Source: Streptomyces sp. NBC_00663 (GTDB taxonomy: Bacteria > Actinomycetota > Actinomycetes > Streptomycetales > Streptomycetaceae). Taken from it: DNA of 64,000 bases. This document shows positions 49,372 to 57,753 of this stretch, piece after piece (position 1 is the first letter of the stretch; the number at the start of each line of letters is the position of its first letter). The notes below the pieces were generated by a model. The model had not been told where the DNA came from, made no database searches, and saw nothing but the letters and a program-made list of their open reading frames with translations. A program made the position numbers and the translations under genes. The stretch lies in contig NZ_CP109027.1 of the NCBI RefSeq assembly GCF_036226885.1, positions 6,758,001-6,822,000 of the forward strand. Direction: 5' to 3'.

Positions 49372-49824
49372 GCAGGACTCACTTCGTGATGTGGTGGCAC
49401 TGGCTTACACGGCGCACTCCGTTGACATGGAGATGGGCGCACGCCTTGTGCCGCGACGAAGCCGCGGTCGACGCCGGCAACAACGTGGACCCTTCTGGTG
49501 ATGTCCTGATGAGCACCTCGGACAACCGGGTCCTGTGAGGCGGGACCCCATGGGGGCCTTCACGGATGGCCCACCAGAGAAGACTCCATGGGCGACCTCC
49601 ACAGACGGCCCCCACAGACGGCCCCCACACACAGCTCCCTCCAGCCTGCTGCCCGGCCGGCGGGAACGGCGAGGCGGGTGGACCGTACGGGCGACTGGAG
49701 TGCGGGAGAGGGGAGGGGCGCCCCCCCTCCTCGCCTCACTCCAACGGCCCAAGCCACCATGCGAGCCCCCCGAAAACCCCCGAGTCTGGCACCGACCCCA
49801 ACTGCCCAGCCCCGGGAGGGCTTC
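49372..49824. other. Intergenic region with short tandem repeat
   Basis: 453 bases without convincing coding sequence. It holds two exact copies of CCACAGACGGCCC (49599-49624) and a partial third, and a C/G-rich hairpin near 49710-49732. The tail is the ribosome-site region of the permease gene. Promoters for the two flanking divergent genes must lie here. Confidence 0.5.
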
Positions 49825-51303
49825 ATGGCATCGATGGACGTCCCCGCCGACGTGCCGAAGCGGGCGTCGGCGACGCAGGCGGCGCCCGTGGCGCGAGCCA
49901 TGCCTGCCCCCGTCCTCAGCTGGGTGACCCTGGCCCTGATGACCACCGCGTCCGTGGCCAGTCTGCGGGCCGCGCCGACGATGGCCGTGTACGGGCTCGC
50001 CTGCGTGTTTCTCTACCTCGTCCCGGCGGTCGTGTTCCTGCTGCCCACCGCGCTGGTGTCGGCGGAGCTCGCGTCCGGGTGGAGCGGTGGCGTCTATCGG
50101 TGGGTGAGTGAAGGGCTGAGCAAGCCGCTCGGGTTCCTCGCCGTGTGGTGTCAGTTCGCGATGACGATCTTCTACTACCCGAGCCTGCTGGCGTTCGTCG
50201 CCAGCACCATCGCGTACGTCATCGACCCCTCCCTCGCCTCCAACGGCCTCTACACCGCCATCGTCATCATGGTCCTGTACTGGACGGGCGTGTGGGTGTC
50301 CTCCCGGGGGACCAAGGCCCTTGCCGGGCTGTCCAGTTGGGGGCTGATCATCGGGACGCTCGTGCCCGGCACGATCCTCGTCGTGCTCGGCATCATCTTC
50401 CTCGGGCAGGGCAATCCCTCCGCCGCGCCGATGACCTCCAGCCATCTGCTGCCGGCGTGGACCGGGCTCGCCAGCCTCGTGCTGATCGTCAACAACTTCC
50501 TCTCCTACTCCGGCATGGAGATGAACGCCGTCCATGTGTCGTCGCTGAAGGACCCGGCGAAGGAATACCCCAAGTCGATGTTTCTGGCTGTGGGGTTGGT
50601 GCTGCTCATCTTCATCCTCCCGGCGCTGGCGATCAGTTGGGTCGTGCCCGCCGACCAGACCAGTCTCACCGCCGGCGTGATGCAGGCGTTCAACGCCTTC
50701 TTCTCCTACTTCCACATCGGCTGGATGACCCCGATCGCCGCCGTGATGCTGGTGGCCGCCTCGCTCGGCGGCATGCTCACCTGGCTCGCCGGACCGTCCA
50801 AGGGTCTGCTGGAGATCTCCCGCAGCGAGGGCTATCTGCCGCCCTACCTGCAGAAGCTCAACAAGTTCGGCATCCAGCAGAACATCCTGGTCACCCAGGG
50901 TGTCGTCACCACTGTCATCGCCCTGATGTACGCGCTGATCCCGAACGTCTCCAGCGTCTACTGGATCTTCTCGACGATCACTACGCAGGTGTACCTCATC
51001 GTGTATCTGCTGATGTTCGCCGCCGCTGTCCGACTGCGGAAGACCCAGCCCGATCATCCCCGCGGCTACCGCGTACCCGCCCTGCACCTGATGTGCGCGG
51101 TCGGCCTTCTGTCCTCCCTCGCGGCGCTCGCGATCGGCTTCGTGCCGCCCTCGCAGTTCGGTGGCAGCAGCGTCTGGTCGTACGTCCTGTTCATCGGCGG
51201 CGGCCTGGTCGTCCTCGGCCTGCTCATCCCGTACGCCTTCCTCAAGTTCCGCAAGCCCAGCTGGCGTACGGAGGCGGCGGCGACCGAAGGGGGCGCGTCA
51301 TGA
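49825..51303 (+). CDS. APC-family amino acid permease
   Basis: Transporter of 492 residues with 12 membrane helices, of the glutamate:GABA antiporter (GadC/YcaM) group. SWVTLALMTTASVASLRAAP is the first helix, SAELASGWSGGVYRWVSEGL the substrate-site region, and GMEMNAVHVSSLKDPAKEYPKSM a conserved middle part. ATG at 49825 follows CGGGAGGG. It opens a tight operon with a single-pass protein and an M20 peptidase, suggesting uptake of an amino acid derivative or dipeptide that the peptidase then cleaves. Confidence 0.92.
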   Translation: MASMDVPADVPKRASATQAAPVARAMPAPVLSWVTLALMTTASVASLRAAPTMAVYGLACVFLYLVPAVVFLLPTALVSAELASGWSGGVYRWVSEGLSKPLGFLAVWCQFAMTIFYYPSLLAFVASTIAYVIDPSLASNGLYTAIVIMVLYWTGVWVSSRGTKALAGLSSWGLIIGTLVPGTILVVLGIIFLGQGNPSAAPMTSSHLLPAWTGLASLVLIVNNFLSYSGMEMNAVHVSSLKDPAKEYPKSMFLAVGLVLLIFILPALAISWVVPADQTSLTAGVMQAFNAFFSYFHIGWMTPIAAVMLVAASLGGMLTWLAGPSKGLLEISRSEGYLPPYLQKLNKFGIQQNILVTQGVVTTVIALMYALIPNVSSVYWIFSTITTQVYLIVYLLMFAAAVRLRKTQPDHPRGYRVPALHLMCAVGLLSSLAALAIGFVPPSQFGGSSVWSYVLFIGGGLVVLGLLIPYAFLKFRKPSWRTEAAATEGGAS

Positions 51304-51743
51304 GCCCCACCCGGTTCGCCTCCGAGCACAAGTGGATCTACCTCGGCGCGATCCTCGTCCTCGTCGCCCTCGCGATCATCGGCGTGGTCCAGTACGAGAG
51401 CGTGAAGTCGACCAACGAGTCGGCGGAGAAGGCCAACAAGCTCGCCGACGCCGCCGTGGACGCCGGTTATCCCCGCCCCGACACCGAGGTGATCGAACGG
51501 GCGCTGGGCACCGACGGCGGGATCGTCTGCGAGGACCCCGCCACCGCCCTGCGCTCCGCCCTGTGGAAGATCAACGTCTCCAACGGGGCCGCGTTCGTGG
51601 GCCAGCGGCCGGTCATCGGCGACACCAAGGCGCTGCGGGCGGAGGCCAAGATCCTGGAGATCTACTGCCCGGAGAAGCTCGACCGGTTCAAGGACCGGCT
51701 CGACGACCTGAAGACCGACGACACGGTGAGGCGGGACGCATGA
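51300..51743 (+). CDS. Single-pass membrane protein of the permease operon
   Basis: Protein of 147 residues. One N-terminal helix (IYLGAILVLVALAIIGVVQY, about 13-32) is followed by a soluble extracytoplasmic domain with two Cys (GGIVCEDPATALRSALWKIN and LEIYCPEKLDRFK). The ATG overlaps the permease stop and its own stop overlaps the peptidase start. No known domain; co-expression suggests a subunit or stabiliser of the transporter. Confidence 0.8.
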   Translation: MSPTRFASEHKWIYLGAILVLVALAIIGVVQYESVKSTNESAEKANKLADAAVDAGYPRPDTEVIERALGTDGGIVCEDPATALRSALWKINVSNGAAFVGQRPVIGDTKALRAEAKILEIYCPEKLDRFKDRLDDLKTDDTVRRDA

Positions 51744-53098
51744 CCATGAGTGAACTGGCCTCGCGCATCGCCGCGTTGATGCCCCGCGCCCACCAGGACC
51801 TCACCGACCTCGTCGCCATCCCCTCCGTCGCCGACCCCCGTCAGTACCCGCCCGAGGAGTGCCACAAGGCCGCCCAGTGGGTCGCCGACGCCTTCGCCGG
51901 GGTCGGGCTGCGCGACGTCCATCTCGCCGAGACCCCCGACGGCAGCCACGCCGTCATCGGCCACCGCCCGCCCCCGCCCGGTGCCCCCACCGTGCTCCTC
52001 TACTGCCACTACGACGTCCAGCCCCCGCTCGACGACGCCGCCTGGACCACCCCGCCGTTCACGCTCACCGAACGAGACGGCCGCTGGTACGGGCGTGGCA
52101 CCGCCGACTGCAAGGGCAACATCGTCATGCACCTCACCGCGCTCAGGGCGCTCGGCGAGGACATCCCGGTGGGGCTGAAGTTCGTCGCGGAGGGCTCGGA
52201 GGAGCAGGGCACCGGTGGTCTGGAGGCGTACGTCGTCCAGCACCCGGAACAGTTCCTCGCCGACGCCCTGCTGGTGTGCGACACCGGCAACGCCGAGGTC
52301 GGCACCGGCACCGCCACCATCACCCTGCGTGGCCTCGCCAGCCTCGTCGTCACCGTCGACACGCTGGGCGGCGAAGTCCACTCGGGCATGTTCGGCGGTC
52401 CCGCCCCCGACGCGCTGGCCGCCCTCATCCAGATGCTGGCCACCCTCCGCGACCCGAAGACCGGGGCCACCCGTATCAACGGGCTGGACTGCCACGGGAC
52501 TTGGGCCGGCGTCGGCTACGACGAGGCACAGTTCCGCGCCGACGCCGGCGTCCTGGACGGCGTACAGCTCACCGGCACCGGCACGGTCGCCGACCGACTG
52601 TGGGCCCGCCCGGCCGTCACCGTGCTCGGCGTCGACTGCCCGCCGGTCGTCGGCTCCGCCGCCGCCGTGCCGCCCACCGCCCGCGCCCGTGTCAGCCTGC
52701 GCGTGCCGCCCGGCACCGACGCCCAGGCCGCGCTCAAGGCCCTCACCCGGCATCTCACGGACGCGGCCCCCTGGGGCGCCCGGGTGACGGTCGAGACCGA
52801 GGGCACCGGCTCCCCCTTCCGGGCCGCCACCGACGGTCCCGCCTACACGGCCCTCGGCAAGGCCATGCGGCAGGTCTACGGCAAGCCCCTCGCCTTCCTC
52901 GGCCAGGGTGGATCGATTCCGCTGTGCAACGTCCTCGCCACCACCTACCCCCGCGCCGAGATCGTCCTCATGGGCGTAGAGGAGCCCCGTTGTCTCATCC
53001 ACGCGCCCAACGAGAGCGTCGACCCGTCCGAGATCGAGCGCATGGCGCACGTGGAGGCACTGTTCCTGCACGAGTACGCCGCAGGGCAGAGGCGATGA
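51740..53098 (+). CDS. M20-family dipeptidase
   Basis: Zinc peptidase of 452 residues. Metal ligands: His in LLYCHYDVQPP, Asp in GRGTADCKGN, the catalytic pair in AEGSEEQGTG, Asp in LLVCDTGNAE and the C-terminal His in CLIHAPNESVD. A dimerisation lid domain begins near VDTLGGEVHSGMFGG. The cytosolic enzyme hydrolyses dipeptides or acylated amino acids. It starts at an ATG overlapping the preceding stop. With the permease, it fits import and cleavage of one substrate. Confidence 0.93.
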   Translation: MTMSELASRIAALMPRAHQDLTDLVAIPSVADPRQYPPEECHKAAQWVADAFAGVGLRDVHLAETPDGSHAVIGHRPPPPGAPTVLLYCHYDVQPPLDDAAWTTPPFTLTERDGRWYGRGTADCKGNIVMHLTALRALGEDIPVGLKFVAEGSEEQGTGGLEAYVVQHPEQFLADALLVCDTGNAEVGTGTATITLRGLASLVVTVDTLGGEVHSGMFGGPAPDALAALIQMLATLRDPKTGATRINGLDCHGTWAGVGYDEAQFRADAGVLDGVQLTGTGTVADRLWARPAVTVLGVDCPPVVGSAAAVPPTARARVSLRVPPGTDAQAALKALTRHLTDAAPWGARVTVETEGTGSPFRAATDGPAYTALGKAMRQVYGKPLAFLGQGGSIPLCNVLATTYPRAEIVLMGVEEPRCLIHAPNESVDPSEIERMAHVEALFLHEYAAGQRR

Positions 53099-53099
53099 C

Positions 53100-54380
53100 A
53101 TGACCGATCCGCAAGAGAGTGAGCTGGCGCAACTGCGCGCCCGTGTCGTCCAGTTGGAGGCCGAGCGGCGGCCCCGCAAGCACCGGGCCCGCTCGTTCCT
53201 CGCCGTGCTGCTCGTGCTTCTCGGCTGTGTGCTCGCCCCGTTGTCCGTCGTCGCCTCATGGACCGCCGACGTCATCGGTGACACCGACCGTTACGTCAAG
53301 ACCGTCGAACCGCTCGCCTCCGACGCCGACGTCCAGGAGGCGGCGGCCGGGCGCGTCACCGACGCAGTGATGACCCATCTCGACCTGCCCGTCCTGCTCT
53401 CCGGTGTCGTACCCGCCGAACGGCCGCGCCTGGAGCAGGCGTTGGGCAAGTTCGGTGACTCGCTGGAGAGCGCCGTGCGCAGCTTCGTGCACGACAAGGC
53501 GCAGGCCGTCATCGCGTCGGACGCCTTCCAGAACATCTGGACCGAGGCCAACCGCCGCGTCCACAGCGCCGTGGACAAGGCGCTCACCGGCAACGGCGGC
53601 GGCGCCGTACACCTCGACGACGACACCGTCACCCTCGACCTCGCCCCGGTCGTCGAACAGGTCAAACAGCGGCTGGTCGACTCGGGAATGACCGTCGCCG
53701 CCAAGATCCCCGAGGTGCACACCAATTTCACCCTGGTCAAGTCCGAGGACCTGGGCCAAGTCCGCAGGTACTTCCGCCTGTTGCAGCTGGCGGGCAGCTG
53801 GCTGCCGGTCCTCGCCGTCGTCCTGGCCGCGGCCGGAATCCTGCTCGCCGGCCGCCGCCGCAGGGCCCTGATCACCGCGGCCCTGGGCTTCGCCGTCGCC
53901 ACCGCCCTGCTCGGCATCGGCCTCACCGTAGGCCGCGTGATCTACCTCGACGCCCTTCCCGCCGGTGTCTCGCAGCCCGCCGCCGGGTCCGTGTACGACA
54001 CGCTGGTCCGCTTCCTGCGCCGCGGGGTCCGGGTCGTGGTCGCCCTGGGCGTGGTGCTCGCGCTGGCGGCGTGGCTGACCGGGCCGGGCCGCAGGGCGAC
54101 GTTCCTGCGCCGGCTGTGGACCTCGTGCATCAGGGCGGTACGCGGCGTCGCCGACCGTGCGGGCCTGCGGACCGGTCCGGTCGGTCCCTTCGTACGCCGG
54201 TACCGCACCTGGATCGTGTGGGTGCTGGTCGGTGCGGTCGTCGTCGCGTATCTGCTGTGGTCGTACCCGACGGGCTGGGTGGTGGTCGGGCTGGCGCTCG
54301 CGCTGCTCTTCGCGCTCGCGGTGGTGGAGTTCCTCGCCACCGCCTCTAGCGAGGACCGGGACCCAGCGACCGTTCCCTGA
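53100..54380 (+). CDS. Membrane protein with extracytoplasmic helical domain
   Basis: Protein of 426 residues. An N-terminal coiled-coil stretch (SELAQLRARVVQLEAERR) and one helix (LAVLLVLLGCVLAPLSVVASW) are followed by an outer domain of about 170 residues. That domain contains ALGKFGDSLESAVRSFVHDK. Four or more helices follow (about 235-400). It begins one base after the M20 stop. The family is common in Streptomyces without an assigned role. The 3' end overlaps the convergent MazG gene by 35 bases. Confidence 0.82.
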   Translation: MTDPQESELAQLRARVVQLEAERRPRKHRARSFLAVLLVLLGCVLAPLSVVASWTADVIGDTDRYVKTVEPLASDADVQEAAAGRVTDAVMTHLDLPVLLSGVVPAERPRLEQALGKFGDSLESAVRSFVHDKAQAVIASDAFQNIWTEANRRVHSAVDKALTGNGGGAVHLDDDTVTLDLAPVVEQVKQRLVDSGMTVAAKIPEVHTNFTLVKSEDLGQVRRYFRLLQLAGSWLPVLAVVLAAAGILLAGRRRRALITAALGFAVATALLGIGLTVGRVIYLDALPAGVSQPAAGSVYDTLVRFLRRGVRVVVALGVVLALAAWLTGPGRRATFLRRLWTSCIRAVRGVADRAGLRTGPVGPFVRRYRTWIVWVLVGAVVVAYLLWSYPTGWVVVGLALALLFALAVVEFLATASSEDRDPATVP

Positions 54381-54681
54381 CCCGCGCCAGATGCCGGCCG
54401 AAGACCTCACGGGTGTCCGGCGTCAGCGTGCGCAGGGCGACCAAGGCGGTGATCACGACGTCGCACAGCTCGCTCTCGACGTCCTCCCAGGTGTGGGAGG
54501 CGCCCTTGCGCGGGTTGCGGTTCATCGCGCCGATCACCGCCTCGGCCACCTCGCCGACCTCCTCCGACAGCTTCAACATCCGCAGGAGGAGGCTCTGTTG
54601 CCCGTCATCCGGGCTGTGCGAGTCGAGCCACGCCCACAAGTCGTCGATGCCCGACCAGATATCGGGGTCATGATCACTCAT
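54346..54681 (-). CDS. MazG-like nucleotide pyrophosphohydrolase
   Basis: Protein of 111 residues of the all-alpha NTP-PPase superfamily. The metal-binding signature is SEEVGEVAEA ... ESELCDVV (EExxE with ExxD). The family removes pyrophosphate from non-canonical or alarmone nucleotides. ATG at 54681. Single gene, convergent with the membrane protein gene. Confidence 0.88.
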   Translation of the reverse strand: MSDHDPDIWSGIDDLWAWLDSHSPDDGQQSLLLRMLKLSEEVGEVAEAVIGAMNRNPRKGASHTWEDVESELCDVVITALVALRTLTPDTREVFGRHLARVRERSLGPGPR

Positions 54682-54704
54682 GGACGCAGCTTGGCACGGT
54701 GCGG

Positions 54705-55325
54705 TCAGCTCTTGTCGAGGAGCTTGTTCATCTCGGTGATCTCGGCTGTCTGGCCGGTGACGATGTCGTCGGCCATGGACGTGGCGGGCTCATAGGCGCC
54801 CTTCGCCTTCTCCGTCCTCGCCATGTCGACCGCGCCCTGGTGGTGTTCGGCCATCTGGGTCAGGAACAGCGTGTCGAAGGCCTTGCCGGAAGCCTTCTCC
54901 AGCTTCGCCATGTCGGCGTCGTCCATCATGCCCGGCATACCGGAGTGATCCATGCCGGACATCGACCCCGTCGACTCCATGGCCTGCGGGACGTCCTCAC
55001 CCCACGCCTTCAGCCACCCGGACATGGTCTTGATCTCCGGGTCCTGCGCCTTCTCGATCCGCGCGGCGAGGTCCTTCACGTCCGCGGACGAGGCCCGGTC
55101 GGCGGCGAGTTCGGCCATCTCCAGGGCCTGACGGTGGTGCGGGATCATGCCCTGCGCGAAGGAGACGTCCTGGGCGTTGTGGGAGGCGGTGGAGGCGGAC
55201 GCGGACGTGCCGTGGCCGCCCTCGCGGGCGCTGTCGTCGTCGCCCCCGCACGCGGTGAGGACGAGGGCGGCGGTGACGGTCGCCACGGCCAGAACGGCGG
55301 CGCGGCGCGTACGGATGGTGCTCAT
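54705..55325 (-). CDS. DUF305 lipoprotein
   Basis: Lipoprotein of 206 residues. Lipobox LVLTAC at about 20-26, then an acidic Ser/Ala linker. The DUF305 helical bundle follows, with GMIPHHRQALEMAELA and AEHHQGAVDMARTE and a Met/His-rich loop (SGMDHSGMPGMMDDADM). The paired HH and Met-rich parts suggest binding of copper or another metal. ATG has AGGAG upstream. Located before a DUF6153 gene, a recurrent pairing in Streptomyces. Confidence 0.92.
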   Translation of the reverse strand: MSTIRTRRAAVLAVATVTAALVLTACGGDDDSAREGGHGTSASASTASHNAQDVSFAQGMIPHHRQALEMAELAADRASSADVKDLAARIEKAQDPEIKTMSGWLKAWGEDVPQAMESTGSMSGMDHSGMPGMMDDADMAKLEKASGKAFDTLFLTQMAEHHQGAVDMARTEKAKGAYEPATSMADDIVTGQTAEITEMNKLLDKS

Positions 55326-55402
55326 GCTGGAACTCCTGCTGGGGGGAAGGGATCTGGACCGCGGGTATGCCGAGGCGCACGACGTGCGCGCGGCAGCCGT
55401 CT

Positions 55403-55807
55403 CTAGATCCGCAGGAGTTGGAGTTCCGCCAGGGTCGGGGGAGCGCGGGCCCCGTCCGGGTCCGCGACCGCCCACGCACGCGGTACGTCGTCCCGTACGA
55501 CGCCGGCCACCGGGTCGGCCACGAGCGCGGGGAGCACCGGCCCCCCGTTCACCGCGGGCGCCGAACAGGTCGCGTCGGCATGCGTCACATGGCCGGAGCC
55601 GCAGTGGCCCTCGCCACCGCAGTCGTCAAGGGTCGCCGCCACCGAGACGGCACCGCTCATCGGGGACGTGTGCGGGTGATCGCCCGGAAGGGCCGCGCCG
55701 GGTGCCAGGGCGTGCATCCCCAGGACCCCGGCCAGCACCGCAAGCACGAGCAGCGCCCGCCACCGCCGCGAGGGCGGTCGTACGGGGAACTGCTCGGGGT
55801 GGTTCAC
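55403..55807 (-). CDS. DUF6153-like secreted or membrane protein
   Basis: Protein of 134 residues with one hydrophobic segment near the N-terminus (ALLVLAVLAGVLGMHALAPG). A His/Cys-rich outer part follows (DCGGEGHCGSGHVTHADATC), which could hold a metal. GTG start at 55807. It is the first gene of a short operon with the DUF305 lipoprotein. Function unknown; copper handling is a guess from residues and neighbour. Confidence 0.82.
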   Translation of the reverse strand: MNHPEQFPVRPPSRRWRALLVLAVLAGVLGMHALAPGAALPGDHPHTSPMSGAVSVAATLDDCGGEGHCGSGHVTHADATCSAPAVNGGPVLPALVADPVAGVVRDDVPRAWAVADPDGARAPPTLAELQLLRI

Positions 55808-55903
55808 GGGCCACAGCCTAGGGGCAGTCGTGGCGATGGCCGTGCGCGGCCCGCGAAGAACGCGGGCCGGGCCCGGGAATCACCCGCCGAACAGTGCCTC
55901 AGG

Positions 55904-56470
<567 letters not shown>

Positions 56471-56602
56471 GATGGCTCCCGGAGCAGACGGCAACAACAA
56501 CCCCTCCCGCGTTTCCACCGTCGCACCCCTGACACCTGCCTGGGTCGCCCAGGCCCGCCGTTCGGGTGGCGGGGCCCGGACGGCGGTGTGAGTCTGGCTG
56601 GC

Positions 56603-56929
56603 ATGACGATTCAGACGTCCAAACTCAGCGACCCGGCCGTCCGCGCCTTCGTCGATGCCGTCAACGCCCACGACCGCGACGGCTTCATGGCGCTCCTCAC
56701 ACCCGGCGCGACCATGGCGGACGACGGTTCCGACCGTGACCTCAACGACTGGGTCGACCGGGAGATCTTCACCTCCCACGGTCACATGGAGGTCGACAAC
56801 GAGTCCCGCGGCGGCCGCGACCTCATCGCCCGCTACAGCAACGACACCTGGGGCGAGATGCGCACCAAGTGGCACTTCGAGGTCGAGGACGACGGCCGGA
56901 TCTCCCGCTTCGAAACGGGTCAGGCGTAG
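56603..56929 (+). CDS. Nuclear transport factor 2 family protein
   Basis: Protein of 108 residues with the NTF2-like fold: AVRAFVDAVNAHDRDGFMALL, then TMADDGSDRDLNDWVDREIF, and the C-terminal KWHFEVEDDGRISRFETGQA. Members bind or isomerise small ligands. ATG at 56603. Its stop codon lies inside a strong terminator stem. Divergent from DoxX. Function not assignable. Confidence 0.87.
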   Translation: MTIQTSKLSDPAVRAFVDAVNAHDRDGFMALLTPGATMADDGSDRDLNDWVDREIFTSHGHMEVDNESRGGRDLIARYSNDTWGEMRTKWHFEVEDDGRISRFETGQA

Positions 56930-56955
56930 CTGCTCGCCACGAGCAGCTACGCCTG
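56921..56955. terminator. Strong terminator overlapping the NTF2 stop codon
   Basis: CAGGCGTAGCTGCTCG and its exact complement CGAGCAGCTACGCCTG form a 16-bp stem around CCA, followed by TTCTC. The TAG stop is within the left arm. Confidence 0.85.
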
Positions 56956-56979
56956 TTCTCAGGGGCGCGGAACTGTCTG

Positions 56980-57678
56980 CTACTGCGCGTACGACTGTTG
57001 CTGCCGCTGCTCGGTCAGCTCGATCTGGCCCGCCTTGATCGTCGCCAGCCGCGGCGCCCGCCGGGCGATCGACGAGTCATGGGTGACCATGATGAACGTC
57101 AGCCCGTACTCGTGCCACAGGCCCTCCAGCAGGCCCATGATGTCGTCGCGCGTGCCCTCGTCGAGGTTTCCGGTCGGCTCGTCGGCGAGCAGGACCTTCG
57201 GCTTCTTCACCAGCGCACGGGCGATGGCGACACGCTGCTGCTGGCCACCCGACAGCTCGGACGGCGCATGGCTGAGACGCTCGCCGAGGCCCACCGACCG
57301 CAGCGCCTGCGCCGCCCGCTCACGCCGCTCGGACGGCTTGACGCCCAGCGGGACGAGGGCCGTCTCGACGTTCTCCTGGGCGGTCAGCGTCGGGATGAGG
57401 TTGAAGGACTGGAAGATGATGCCGATCTTCTCGGCCCGCAGCCGCGTCAGCTTCGCCTCGCTGATCCGCGCGAGGTCGACACCGTCCAGCTCCACGCTGC
57501 CCTCGGTCGGCCGGTCCAGGCCGCCGATCATCTGAAGCAGCGTCGACTTGCCGCCACCCGTGGGGCCCTGGATGACGAGCTGGTCGCCGTCCTCGATGGT
57601 GAGGTCGACGCCGCGCAGCGCCTCCACCGTCTCCTTGCCGCGCGTGTAGCGCTTGGTGACGCCGGTCAGTCTGTACAT
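56980..57678 (-). CDS. ABC transporter ATPase, MacB/LolD type
   Basis: Protein of 232 residues. Walker A is GPTGGGKST, the Q-loop FQSFNLIPTLTA, the signature LSGGQQQRVAIARAL, Walker B VLLADEPTGNLDEG and the switch His in MVTHDSS. This sequence class drives mechanotransmission exporters rather than importers. ATG at 57678. It follows in order after the FtsX-like permease gene, 75 bases away, and should form a complex with it. Confidence 0.93.
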   Translation of the reverse strand: MYRLTGVTKRYTRGKETVEALRGVDLTIEDGDQLVIQGPTGGGKSTLLQMIGGLDRPTEGSVELDGVDLARISEAKLTRLRAEKIGIIFQSFNLIPTLTAQENVETALVPLGVKPSERRERAAQALRSVGLGERLSHAPSELSGGQQQRVAIARALVKKPKVLLADEPTGNLDEGTRDDIMGLLEGLWHEYGLTFIMVTHDSSIARRAPRLATIKAGQIELTEQRQQQSYAQ

Positions 57679-57753
57679 GGGGTGCTCCAAAAGTAAGGGG
57701 GTGGGGCGCCGCGACCCGGGGGGAACGGACACGGCGCCCCGGCTCGGGAGGGG

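Noticed and set aside
49372..49824. Small gene in the permease upstream region
   Set aside because: Frames here lack a good ribosome site, domain or coding-type third-position pattern, and overlap repeats.
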